A program made the position numbers and the translations under genes. A DNA stretch of 64,000 nucleotides, from NCBI GenBank assembly GCA_030832085.1, contig JAURJU010000059.1, positions 1-64,000 on the forward strand, written 5' to 3'. The DNA comes from Chitinophagales bacterium. Lineage in GTDB: Bacteria > Bacteroidota > Bacteroidia > Chitinophagales > Chitinophagaceae. Of the stretch, positions 34,384 to 42,969 are shown piece after piece. Positions within the stretch are counted from its first letter, which is position 1, and each line of letters begins with the position of its first letter. Below the pieces are notes generated by a model. The model made no database searches. It was not told where the DNA came from and was given only the letters and a program-made list of their open reading frames with translations.

Positions 34384-35199
34384 CTATTTAACCAGTTCCC
34401 CTTTTTTAAAGAAAAACTTTCTCACGAGCATGTCTGCCAGGGAGGGGAAAAATCTATTGAGAAAAACCGTTTGCTTGCCCTGAAAAGTCATCACAACCGT
34501 TCTTTTCCGCTTGGCAATGGCGTTGAGAATGATGTTGGCACAGGTAGAAGCATCCATCAGCTGATTTTCATCCAATGGCGACTCTCCCTGGGCAGCACCA
34601 GTTTGGTCCAAAGCAACATTCCTGATGTTGGATGCCGTGAACCCCGGACTTACCCACATGACATGTACCCCCTTGTCAACCAATTCTGTTTTCAAAGACT
34701 CCAGCCAACCCTGCAGGGCGAATTTGGATGCAGAGTATCCGCTTCGCCCCGGCAACCCCCTGTATCCTGCAATGGATGAAATCCCAACAACAACACCCCT
34801 TGAATGAATCAAATGCGGCAAGGCAAATGTTGTGCTATGCACTGCACCAAAAAAATTGATGTCCATTACCTTTTTGATGACGGGTATGATGCCCTTCCCC
34901 CCTTCTTCCATCAACCCCCGCATGGAGATACCTGCATTGTTAATCAACACATCAATTCCGCCGAACATCTTGACAGCATGGTTTATCAAGCGCTCGCAAT
35001 CTTTTTCCACTGCAACATCAACATTGAGCACGCAAAGCTTGCCAATGGGTGATTCTGCTTCAAGTTCCAGAATTTTCTGTTGGCTCCTGCCACAGGTGAC
35101 CACCTGAGCACCCAAGTCCAGAAGATGCAGCACCAAGGCCCGACCTATTCCATCGGTTCCACCGGTGACCACAACTGTTTTATTGGCGAATTGGTTCAT
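34384..35199 (-). CDS. SDR-family oxidoreductase
   Basis: This is a classical short-chain dehydrogenase of 271 residues. The cofactor motif is TGGTDGIGRAL, followed by NVDVAVEKD, the NNAG strand (LINNAGISMRG) and the catalytic Ser-Tyr-Lys in GISSIAGYRGLPGRSGYSASK. The C-terminus is basic and aromatic (VLNRFFPSLADMLVRKFFF), which may bind a membrane, as in sphinganine or ketoacyl reductases of the DHRS7 type. No Arg is placed to read NADP clearly. The substrate cannot be told. The gene lies 94 bases downstream of tRNA-Lys, with a strong terminator between them. Confidence 0.9.
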   Translation of the reverse strand: MNQFANKTVVVTGGTDGIGRALVLHLLDLGAQVVTCGRSQQKILELEAESPIGKLCVLNVDVAVEKDCERLINHAVKMFGGIDVLINNAGISMRGLMEEGGKGIIPVIKKVMDINFFGAVHSTTFALPHLIHSRGVVVGISSIAGYRGLPGRSGYSASKFALQGWLESLKTELVDKGVHVMWVSPGFTASNIRNVALDQTGAAQGESPLDENQLMDASTCANIILNAIAKRKRTVVMTFQGKQTVFLNRFFPSLADMLVRKFFFKKGELVK

Positions 35200-35261
35200 G
35201 CAACAAATTTACTCATAAAATCAAAAGAAGAACCCCTGGACTTGATTTTGTATAAAATGGA

Positions 35262-35288
35262 AAAAGCCACCTTAAAAAGGTGGCTTTT
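35262..35288. terminator. Terminator of tRNA-Lys
   Basis: A 12-bp stem (35262-35273 with 35277-35288, loop AAA) has A and T runs on its outer flanks, so it can end transcription in either direction. It separates tRNA-Lys from the SDR gene. Confidence 0.8.
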
Positions 35289-35293
35289 GTGAG

Positions 35294-35366
35294 TGAACCC
35301 GCTGGGACTCGAACCCAGGGCCCATACATTAAAAGTGTATTGCTCTACCAACTGAGCTACGAGTTC
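35294..35366 (-). tRNA. tRNA-Lys (anticodon TTT)
   Basis: On the minus strand the acceptor stem is GAACTCG/CGGGTTC (with T-G and C-G pairs), the D-arm GCTCAGTTGGTAGAGC, the anticodon loop CTTTTAA giving TTT, and the T-loop GGTTCGAGTCCC. The discriminator is A and CCA is not encoded. Its promoter matches the full clade consensus. Confidence 0.96.
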
Positions 35367-35389
35367 TTTCCACTCCGTAATTGGGAGTG

Positions 35390-35420
35390 CAAAAATAATG
35401 GGTTTTTTCATTCCATCAAA
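35390..35420 (-). promoter_or_regulatory. Full-consensus promoter of tRNA-Lys
   Basis: On the minus strand TTTG (35420-35417), exactly 19 bases, and TATTTTTG (35397-35390) match the Bacteroidetes TTTG-N19-TAnnTTTG promoter without mismatch. The tRNA begins 23 bases further. Confidence 0.8.
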
Positions 35421-35471
35421 AAGAATTTGGACTCGCAATCAGTTTTATTTCAAACCACAATCATTTGCTTG

Positions 35472-36869
35472 CTAATGCGTGAGGAACAGGTAGGGCACAA
35501 ATGCTGCACTGAAAAATTTCCTGTCAACATCCCTTAGATAGGGTGGTATATGGTCGCCAACAATTAAAACATCATCCCAGTCCGCGGGTTGAATGGCAGA
35601 AATAAAATACAAAAGCTCAATTGCCAGTCGCTTCATCTGATTTTTGGCCTCATCAGAAATGGGCAATGCAGAAATCTCTGCGAATATCTCCCCGGGCACA
35701 TCCCCGATCTCTTGGGTAAATGGCAAATGCGTATTGACAGTTAGAAAATAGACAAACTTTTTTTTGATGTCCTTGGTTTGTTGCACCATAAAATCAAACA
35801 TCTCTTCGTCCTTGAGAGATGGGAATGGAGAGTTGCCATCCAATTGTTTGATTTTTCCAATTTTGCTGGTCAATATTTCATCCCTGAAAAAAACATGGTT
35901 CAACCCAATGTTGTGCCACCATGTGGCCCTTGCAAACATTTTTCCTGTAAATGAATGGAACCCATAGGTATCATAACCGGCAGCTTTTTTCTTGTCAAAC
36001 ACAGATGGAAACTCAGCTGCTGATGTGTGGTGAAGGAAATACATGTAATTGCCCTTTACATGCATGAGTTCTCTCAATTCAGCAGAAGTTGTACTCCCCC
36101 TGAAACGCGTTTGTCCCCATTCTGGCTTGAGATGGTGTTGAACAGCCCAGCTGGAAATGATCTTTTGAAACTTTGTTTGAAAGTCAACATTCTTTGACAA
36201 GCCCCAGGATTCCATGATGATCAGCAATTGTTTGTTCGAACTATCCCACATCAAATGCTGCTGGGTTGCAGACACCTCAGACTTGGAAAGGACAACCGGA
36301 ACTGACTTGTCGTCTTGGAGACGCTGTTTAAAAAAATAAAAATATTCTTTCAAAAGAAAACTCGATACATTTTTTTGGGTAAACCTGAAAACCTTTTCGA
36401 TTGTAACAATTTTACTTGATCCATTGCAGATATCAATGGAAAAAATCAATGCATAAAAAAATAGAAACCCAAGTAAAAAACCATTCCTGTTCGATTTGAT
36501 TTTTGGAGCATAGTGTTTTAGTGCATAAAAAATAACTGCACAATATACCAGCACTGCAAAAAAGGCCAGCACATGTGTCAAAGAGAGCGAGAACAGAGAG
36601 GCGTACTTTATATTGGACAAAAACTCACCAATGGAAAAAAGATAGGAACTTGAAAAAAGATTCAAAAGATCCAGCAGAAAAATAAAGGAAAAAGCCATGC
36701 AAGCATATGCAGGTTTCTTGAAAAAAAGAAGGCAGCCCAACACCAAGGCATACTCATAGTAGAAAACAGACCTGGGCAGGAACATTAAAAATCCAATCAA
36801 TCCAAAAGAATTGACAACCAGCAACGGAACCAAGGGTTCAAGCTTCTTAAAAAACAAATGCTTTTTCAA
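35472..36869 (-). CDS. Membrane-bound LTA-synthase/EptA-like phosphotransferase
   Basis: The 465-residue protein has about five N-terminal membrane helices (to about residue 150) and a C-terminal alkaline-phosphatase-superfamily domain. By analogy with LtaS, E220 in LLIIMESWG would bind the metal, T260 or T261 in GSTTSAELREL would be the nucleophile, H381 in FLTVNTHLP and D439-H440 in LIVGDHIPP complete the site, and GYDTYGFHSFTG matches the substrate loop. Such enzymes move phosphoglycerol or phosphoethanolamine from a phospholipid to an extracellular glycan. Its start overlaps the upstream PgsA-PgpA fusion gene by 23 bases, so phosphatidylglycerol is the likely donor. The acceptor is unknown. 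Confidence 0.82.
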   Translation of the reverse strand: MKKHLFFKKLEPLVPLLVVNSFGLIGFLMFLPRSVFYYEYALVLGCLLFFKKPAYACMAFSFIFLLDLLNLFSSSYLFSIGEFLSNIKYASLFSLSLTHVLAFFAVLVYCAVIFYALKHYAPKIKSNRNGFLLGFLFFYALIFSIDICNGSSKIVTIEKVFRFTQKNVSSFLLKEYFYFFKQRLQDDKSVPVVLSKSEVSATQQHLMWDSSNKQLLIIMESWGLSKNVDFQTKFQKIISSWAVQHHLKPEWGQTRFRGSTTSAELRELMHVKGNYMYFLHHTSAAEFPSVFDKKKAAGYDTYGFHSFTGKMFARATWWHNIGLNHVFFRDEILTSKIGKIKQLDGNSPFPSLKDEEMFDFMVQQTKDIKKKFVYFLTVNTHLPFTQEIGDVPGEIFAEISALPISDEAKNQMKRLAIELLYFISAIQPADWDDVLIVGDHIPPYLRDVDRKFFSAAFVPYLFLTH

Positions 36870-37863
36870 ATAAATAGATTGAAATTATTGTATACACCAT
36901 GGCAAGCAAATCATCTGCCAATACCTTCATTGCTGGTGAAAGCGCGCTGGCTTTTTCAAGATTGCGGATGCCCAAGGGTTTTAAAATATCATAGAACCTG
37001 AACAATACAAATCCCAAAATCCAAATCACACCTGCATTGAAAGGCATCAACCAAAAACACATCAATGCCAACACTTCATCCAGCGTATAATTGGATGGAT
37101 CATCCTCATTGGCCCATCGTGCAAAGCTTTTGTACAAAACAAAATGTGCGATTAAAGCAACAGCAAAAATGGACAATTTTATGTCGAAAGCAATGTCCTT
37201 CCACAAGTAAAAAACCGCCATGAAAACCAGGGATGTAATGGTGCCGGGCATTTTTTTTACCAAAAAGGAACTATAAAGCCCGGATCCAAACATTAGCGCT
37301 GTAGAATGAGTGATGTATTTTTTCTTTGGAAACAGCAGGCTTTGGTAAAGCGAAACAAGGCTGACCATGATGATGGTAAACTGAACCATGTTTTTAAATG
37401 CAGAAAAAACCTCTTGCGCCACAAACGCAAAGTTCATGTTCAAATAAATGACTATGATAAAAAAATAGACCAGGATTGTTTTCAATTTCCCCAAAACATT
37501 GGAGTCTTTGGAAAACAGCCCCAATGCCCTGCCTGGAAGAATGACCATTTCCCTTGCAAAAAACAAGATGATGAACCAGAGATGAATCTCTTGGTTAAAA
37601 TAAAGCAATAAAAAAAAGTACACCGTGACCACCTTGTCTGCCACCTGATCAAATTGACGGCCAAATTTTGACACAGAATTCAACCGGCGGGACAAAAAAC
37701 CATCCAGGAAGTCAGAAAATGCTGCCCAGCTGATGGCAAAAAGCAAGAACATTGGATGGTTGAAATGCACCGTAAAAAATAAAACCGCAATCCTTGAAAA
37801 AGTAATGAAATTGACAAACCAGGTCTTGGGGTGAATATTGTGTATGCTGGGTTGTTTTATCAC
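36847..37863 (-). CDS. Fusion of CDP-alcohol phosphatidyltransferase (PgsA-like) and phosphatidylglycerophosphatase A (PgpA-like)
   Basis: The first half (about 1-180) has the CDP-alcohol phosphotransferase motif D51-x2-D54-G55-x2-S58-R59-x8-G68-x3-D72-x3-D76, complete except for Ala to Ser at position 58. The second half (about 188-338) follows PgpA: FGSGL (192-196), P206-G-T, the acidic L-D262-E263, GFVLFRFYDILKP (284-296) and A-D317-D318-L-L. One polypeptide would thus make phosphatidylglycerophosphate and remove its phosphate, giving phosphatidylglycerol. Elsewhere these are separate genes. It is the first gene of a two-gene unit with the LtaS-like protein. The head-group of the first half (glycerol-phosphate or inositol-phosphate) is not proven by the motif. 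Confidence 0.85.
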   Translation of the reverse strand: MIKQPSIHNIHPKTWFVNFITFSRIAVLFFTVHFNHPMFLLFAISWAAFSDFLDGFLSRRLNSVSKFGRQFDQVADKVVTVYFFLLLYFNQEIHLWFIILFFAREMVILPGRALGLFSKDSNVLGKLKTILVYFFIIVIYLNMNFAFVAQEVFSAFKNMVQFTIIMVSLVSLYQSLLFPKKKYITHSTALMFGSGLYSSFLVKKMPGTITSLVFMAVFYLWKDIAFDIKLSIFAVALIAHFVLYKSFARWANEDDPSNYTLDEVLALMCFWLMPFNAGVIWILGFVLFRFYDILKPLGIRNLEKASALSPAMKVLADDLLAMVYTIISIYLFEKAFVF

Positions 37864-38103
37864 TGGTCAACTGGATGTTTGAAATAATTACGGCTCAATC
37901 CGGATTTACAGGTTGTCTAATGACTGGACTAAGACCGCCTGGCTGAATATTGGTTTAATCCAATTGTAAAACTAATTCTTAAAAGCCAATCTACATCCTT
38001 GGGGCTCAAAAAGCCAGGCATTGCTTGCAGGCAATGCAGTGTACCAAAGAAATATTTATTTGACCGGCAAGTCAACTTGAACGCTTATCTCCCCCCAATT
38101 AAT

Positions 38104-38111
38104 TACATTTG
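38104..38111 (+). promoter_or_regulatory. -7 box (TACATTTG) of the DUF2723 gene
   Basis: This is an exact TAnnTTTG match 21 bases before the ATG at 38133. It supports that start over the in-frame ORF start at 38109, which lies inside the box. Confidence 0.6.
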
Positions 38112-38132
38112 CGTATCCAAAAAATATCTATT

Positions 38133-41100
38133 ATGTCGTTTAACAGGATCAACAACATCGTTGGATGGATCGTTACAGCAATCGCTTGCACTGTCTACAT
38201 CATGACAGCCGAGGCAGGTGGAAGCTTGTGGGATTGCGGAGAATTTATCAGCTCATGCTTCAAACTCCAGATACCGCATCCTCCGGGGGCGCCCCTGTTC
38301 GTCATCATGGGAAGGGTTTTCATCATCCTGTTTGGCGACAATCCCCTTACGGCTGCAAAAGCCGTGAACGTGATGAGTGCATTGGCCAGTGGATTCACCA
38401 TCATGTTCCTGTTCTGGACCATCACCCATTTTGCGCGCAAAATCGTTCAAAAGGGAACCGAGGCGCTAAACGGAAACCAGATTTTTTCAATCATGGCTGC
38501 AGGCACTGTTGGTGCATTGGCCTATACCTTCAGTGATTCTTTTTGGTTCAGTGCTGTTGAGGGTGAAGTGTATGCACTTTCCTCCTTCTTCACAGCCCTC
38601 GTGTTTTGGATGATGTTGAAATGGGAACACAATGCAGACCAACCAGGAGCAGACAAATGGATCGTATTGATCTTCTTCATGATGGGCCTTTCCATTGGTG
38701 TGCACTTGCTGAACCTCCTCACCATCCCTGCCATTGTAATGGTGTATTATTACAAGCGTTACAAGGTTACAGGAAAGGGAACTTTCATCGCATTCATCAT
38801 TGGATGCATCATCACGGGTGTTGCTCAAAAGGCAGTCATCCAATACACCATCAAAACCGCTGGAAAATTTGATATTTTCTTTGTCAATTCACTTGGCCTC
38901 CCCTTCTTCAGCGGATTCACCGTATTTTTTGTATTGCTTGCCTTCGCCATTTTCCTCGGCATAAAATATGCTAATTCTCCGAAAATGAAGGCGAATGGAT
39001 ATTTCCTGAAACTTGGTCTTTGGTGTTTTGCATTCATGTTGTTGGGATATTCAACCTATATCACCACCATGATCAGGTCTGCAGCAAACCCTGCCATCGA
39101 CATGTACAATGTTGACAATCCGATGAGCCTTGAAGGATACCTTGGACGTGAGCAATACGGTGATTTCCCATTGCTCTATGGTCAGGTGTTCACGGCAAAG
39201 CCCATCGATTATGAGGAAGGTTCTACCCGTTATGTGAAGGGAAAAGACAAATACCTTGCTGTCGGAAAAGACCAATCTCCTGTTTACGAAGCGGAAGATA
39301 AAATGTTGTTCCCCCGGGTATGGGATGCGAGCAATGACCAAGGCCATGCAACTTTCTACCAGCGTTGGCTCAACCTTGCAGATGGCGAAAAGCCAACCAT
39401 GGCCAACAACATCAGCTGGGCCATCAGTTACCAAATCGGATGGATGTACCTCCGTTATTTTGGTTGGAACTTTGTGGGAAAGCAAAACGACATTCAGGGA
39501 TTTGGCAACAAGCGCGATGGCAATACAGTTACCGGCATCAATGCAGTAGACAACGCCATGTTGGGCAACCAGGACAAGCTGCCTTCAAGCATTCGCAACA
39601 ACAAAGCCAACAACAGGCTTTTTGCACTTCCGTTTATCCTTGGCATCCTTGGAATACTCTATCAATACAAGCAAGACAAAAAGGGTTCTTTCGTTTCTTT
39701 TCTCCTGTTCTTTTTCACTGGACTGGCCATTGTATTTTATTTGAACCAAGCGGGCAACCAACCGCGTGAGCGTGACTATGCCTACGTAGGATCATTCTAT
39801 GCCTTCGCGATTTGGATTGGGCTCGGCGTATTGCAGGTCAAGGACTGGATATCCAAATTCACCAGTGCATCCGTGTCCAATGCAACAGCAGCACTTGTTT
39901 GTCTGTTGGCCGTTCCCGTGCTGATGGCAGCTGAAGAATGGGATGACCACGACAGGAGCAAAAAACAAACTGCGCGGGACCTTGCCAAAAACTACCTTGA
40001 AAGTTGTGCGCCTAATGCGATCCTCTTCACTTTTGGAGACAACGATACCTACCCACTCTGGTATGCACAGGAAGTAGAAGGCATCAGAAAAGACATCAGG
40101 GTGATCAACTATTCTTTGTTGGGCATTGATTGGTACATCAACCAGATGCGCTATAAGGTCAACGAAAGCGCTCCCATAGATGTCATCTGGTCTGCCGACC
40201 AGATTGAAGGCGGAAAGCGCGACTATGTGCGTTTCTTCGAAAGGGAAGGCATTACCGATCAAAACAGGTATGTTGACCTTTACAGCCTGATGCATGATTT
40301 TGTAGGAAGCGATGATCCTTCTGCCCAACTGCAAATGCAGGACGGAACGATGATGAACTATCTTCCGGTCAAAAAAGTAAGTGTGCCGGTGGACATTGCT
40401 GCAGTAAGAAAAAATGGTACCGTTGAACCCAATGACAGTGTTGCCACTGAAATTCGGTTCGATCTTCCCAAAGATATTTTGTTGAAAAATGACATGGCAG
40501 TCCTGAACATCATTGCCGCCAACAAATGGAGCCGTCCGATTTATTTTACTTCTCCATTCGGCGAACTTGGATTTGGACAATACCTGCGCAGCGAAGGCCA
40601 GGCCTATCGCCTTGTGCCTGTGGCTGGACAAAACATGATCAATTCAAGGGTTTCGTACGAAGTCCTGAAAAATAAATTTGCTTTCGGAAGTGCCAACATC
40701 CCTGGAGTATATTTTGATGAAGAGAACAGAAGGCACCTGGTCGGCATCAGGCAATCCTTCGCTGAAACCGCCAACCAGCTTGCAATTGAAGGCCAGACCG
40801 AAAAAGCAAAGGAACTCTTGAACATCGCAGACAAGAACCTGCTTGCCGGAAACTTCCCTTACGGCCTGGTCAGCAGACAAAACCAGCACAATACCATCAG
40901 CATCCAATTCCTTGAAGCAGCATACAAAGCAGGCGACAAAAAACTCGCAGCAAAAGTATTAGCATCCCTCAGCAAAGACCTGAATGAACAATTGGCCTAC
41001 TATGCCTTCATCGGCAGCATGTCAATAGCGGAATTGAACCAAGCCGTTCAAGACCTGATGGCCAACAAAGCAGACAACCTGAACAACGACCAAAGACAGA

Positions 41101-41171
41101 TGTTCATGGAAATCAGACAGGCCTTTATTTTGCAGGAGTATTTACGGGGGTTGGAAGCGGTGAATAAGTGA
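38133..41171 (+). CDS. DUF2723 GT-C-type membrane glycosyltransferase (TMEM260-like)
   Basis: The 1012-residue protein has an N-terminal DUF2723 domain with roughly ten or more membrane helices. The first loop holds GGSLWDCGEFISSCFKLQ and HPPGAPLF, with the acidic pair typical of GT-C glycosyltransferases, and the conserved QAGNQPRERDYAYVGSFYAF (about residues 535-555). The C-terminal part contains FTFGDNDTYPLWYAQEVEG and a helical repeat region (about 880-1012) of TPR-like look. The human relative TMEM260 is a protein O-mannosyltransferase, so transfer of a sugar from a polyprenyl carrier to exported proteins is a fair guess. It ends 9 bases before a heptamer repeat array. Confidence 0.9.
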   Translation: MSFNRINNIVGWIVTAIACTVYIMTAEAGGSLWDCGEFISSCFKLQIPHPPGAPLFVIMGRVFIILFGDNPLTAAKAVNVMSALASGFTIMFLFWTITHFARKIVQKGTEALNGNQIFSIMAAGTVGALAYTFSDSFWFSAVEGEVYALSSFFTALVFWMMLKWEHNADQPGADKWIVLIFFMMGLSIGVHLLNLLTIPAIVMVYYYKRYKVTGKGTFIAFIIGCIITGVAQKAVIQYTIKTAGKFDIFFVNSLGLPFFSGFTVFFVLLAFAIFLGIKYANSPKMKANGYFLKLGLWCFAFMLLGYSTYITTMIRSAANPAIDMYNVDNPMSLEGYLGREQYGDFPLLYGQVFTAKPIDYEEGSTRYVKGKDKYLAVGKDQSPVYEAEDKMLFPRVWDASNDQGHATFYQRWLNLADGEKPTMANNISWAISYQIGWMYLRYFGWNFVGKQNDIQGFGNKRDGNTVTGINAVDNAMLGNQDKLPSSIRNNKANNRLFALPFILGILGILYQYKQDKKGSFVSFLLFFFTGLAIVFYLNQAGNQPRERDYAYVGSFYAFAIWIGLGVLQVKDWISKFTSASVSNATAALVCLLAVPVLMAAEEWDDHDRSKKQTARDLAKNYLESCAPNAILFTFGDNDTYPLWYAQEVEGIRKDIRVINYSLLGIDWYINQMRYKVNESAPIDVIWSADQIEGGKRDYVRFFEREGITDQNRYVDLYSLMHDFVGSDDPSAQLQMQDGTMMNYLPVKKVSVPVDIAAVRKNGTVEPNDSVATEIRFDLPKDILLKNDMAVLNIIAANKWSRPIYFTSPFGELGFGQYLRSEGQAYRLVPVAGQNMINSRVSYEVLKNKFAFGSANIPGVYFDEENRRHLVGIRQSFAETANQLAIEGQTEKAKELLNIADKNLLAGNFPYGLVSRQNQHNTISIQFLEAAYKAGDKKLAAKVLASLSKDLNEQLAYYAFIGSMSIAELNQAVQDLMANKADNLNNDQRQMFMEIRQAFILQEYLRGLEAVNK

Positions 41172-41180
41172 TACTGCAGG

Positions 41181-41346
41181 GACGAGGGACTAGGGACGAG
41201 GGACAAGTGGACTGACAGGGACGAGGGACTAGTAACGGCTGTTTCCCTTGTCCCTTGTCCCTTGTCCCTTGTGCCTAAAAGCCCTTGTCCCTAATGACGG
41301 CTGTTCCCCTCGTCCCTCGTCCCTCGTCCCTAGTCCCTCGTCCCTA
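41181..41346. repeat. G-rich heptamer array A, two opposite blocks
   Basis: The first block reads GGGACGA/GGGACTA/GGGACAA units. Its complement follows as CCCTTGT and CCCTCGT units, so the array can fold on itself. Two copies of a spacer with ACGGCTGTT (near 41232 and 41295) sit between heptamer runs. The array fills the gap between the convergent DUF2723 and MoxR genes. Confidence 0.9.
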
Positions 41347-42825
41347 CAAACCCTCCTCCCTGAAAAACATCCCACCCATCAAATCCCTAAACTCAATCTT
41401 CTCAGAAAGGATTTTTTTGCTGATGAGCGAATAGGCGCTAAGGCCGTAGAGGACAAATTCCATGAGCAGGGCCTTGTGTTTGCCGGTTGCCTTGGGATAA
41501 TATTGCAGAACAAGTTCTGAAAGCCCGACGACGGTGTTCAAGAGTTTCACACGGTCGTTGTCTTTCAAATGAAAGAGCATGTTGATGTGGTTGCCGAGAT
41601 CAAACCATTGTGAGACAATTTTATAGGGGCTTTCAACTTGGGCCTCGCCCTTGCGCTTTTTCTTGAACCCTTCGGGGTCAGGAAAATATTGCGTGAAGAC
41701 GGTTCTGATGGAACGCTCGAGGAGGTTTACACTCACCTGGTAAGGGCCTTCCTGTTCACCTTCATAAACCAACTCAATCTTGCCGGTGATGGCAGGGATG
41801 ATGCCCTGAAGGTCGCTCATCCAAATCTGTGTTCCTTTCTCCTTGTTGATCAGGGCCCTTCTTTCTGCGGCGCTGTAGGCATTTTCCAAAGCGGCAATGG
41901 TAAGCCTAGCAGACACGCCGCTTTTTTGATCCACAAACTCACTGGACCGGGCCTCAAAAGCAATCTGCTCAATGATCCTGGCAACCAGATCGCTCTGGTC
42001 AATGAGCTTTGATTGTGCTGCATGCACATCTGCCTCTTGTGCAGTAATGCTCAATGCAGCCTCCATCGACTTGGGATAATGGGTCAGGATCTGGCTTTCT
42101 ATGCGGTCTTTTAGCGGCGTAACAATGGATCCCCGGTTGGTATAGTCTTCCGGATTTGCCGTAAAGACGAAAACAATGTCCAAGGGCAAGCGCAGCTTGA
42201 ATCCACGGATCTGGATATCGCCTTCCTGCAAAATATTGAACAGCGATACCTGGATGCGTGCCTGCAAATCAGGCAGCTCATTGATCACAAAAATGCAACG
42301 GTTGCTGCGGGGAATAATCCCATAATGGATGACCCGCTCGTCTGAAAAATCCAACTTGAGGTTGGCAGCTTTTACTGGATCAATGTCTCCGATGAGGTCT
42401 GCGACGGAAACGTCCGGCGTTGCGAGTTTCTCACCATACCGCTCAGTCCGGTGCAACCATTCAATGGGTGTACTATCACCATTTTCGATGACCCTGCGTT
42501 TGCCAAAACTTGAAATCGGCAGAAAAGGATCATCGTGTAAATCGCTTCCGGCAATGAATGGAACATACTCGTCCAATAAATCGGTCATCAATCTTGCCAT
42601 ACGAGTTTTTGCCTGTCCGCGCAAACCAAGGAACAGCATGTTGTGCCTTGAAAGGATTGCACGTTCGGTATCTGGAATAACGGTATCCTCATAGCCAACA
42701 ATTCCTGGAAACCGCTCCTCACCTGCCTGCATCCTGGCAATCAGGTTGTCACGCATTTCTTCTTTGATGCTTTTGCTCTTGTAGCCTTGGGCTTTTAATT
42801 CGCCGAGTGTCTTTATGTGGTTCAT
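41344..42825 (-). CDS. MoxR/magnesium-chelatase-I-like AAA+ ATPase
   Basis: The AAA+ core lies at about residues 40-300: Walker A LGLRGQAKTRMAR, sensor and Walker B strand CIFVINELPDLQARIQ, then FTANPEDYTNRGSIVTPLKDRI, typical of ChlI/BchI-type ATPases. The C-terminal 190 residues are helical. It would work with the VWA protein encoded 144 bases upstream, as in other MoxR-VWA pairs that act as chaperones for metal insertion or complex assembly. The frame is open to 42957, but those extra 44 codons cover a heptamer array and are Pro/Ser-rich; the Met at 42825 (MNHIKTLGELKAQGY) is the sensible start. Its specific client is unknown. Confidence 0.9.
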   Translation of the reverse strand: MNHIKTLGELKAQGYKSKSIKEEMRDNLIARMQAGEERFPGIVGYEDTVIPDTERAILSRHNMLFLGLRGQAKTRMARLMTDLLDEYVPFIAGSDLHDDPFLPISSFGKRRVIENGDSTPIEWLHRTERYGEKLATPDVSVADLIGDIDPVKAANLKLDFSDERVIHYGIIPRSNRCIFVINELPDLQARIQVSLFNILQEGDIQIRGFKLRLPLDIVFVFTANPEDYTNRGSIVTPLKDRIESQILTHYPKSMEAALSITAQEADVHAAQSKLIDQSDLVARIIEQIAFEARSSEFVDQKSGVSARLTIAALENAYSAAERRALINKEKGTQIWMSDLQGIIPAITGKIELVYEGEQEGPYQVSVNLLERSIRTVFTQYFPDPEGFKKKRKGEAQVESPYKIVSQWFDLGNHINMLFHLKDNDRVKLLNTVVGLSELVLQYYPKATGKHKALLMEFVLYGLSAYSLISKKILSEKIEFRDLMGGMFFREEGL

Positions 42826-42838
42826 GTAATAAGTTGAA

Positions 42839-42912
42839 AGGGATGAGGGGAAAGGGATGAGGGGTGAGGGATGTGGAGCAGCTTGGAATGAGGGATGAGG
42901 GATGAGAGCGCA
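42839..42912. repeat. G-rich heptamer array B (GGGATGA type)
   Basis: Units GGGATGA, GGGGAAA and GGGGTGA, then two GAGGGAT repeats, lie in the leader of the MoxR gene. Downstream at about 42929-42948 is a perfect inverted repeat GATTCCTG/CAGGAATC. The array lacks the AACAGCCG core seen in the other three. Confidence 0.8.
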
Positions 42913-42969
42913 ACTGGAGATGAGATTGTGATTCCTGGGTTCAGGAATCAAACACAATCAAAGTCACAC

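Noticed and set aside
39792-40631. A 279-codon open frame antisense to the DUF2723 gene
   Set aside because: The sense strand encodes conserved family motifs over the same bases. The antisense protein shows no domain and no promoter.
41181-41346. The repeat arrays as CRISPR arrays
   Set aside because: Units are seven bases without unique spacers, and no cas gene is near. They are short tandem heptamers.
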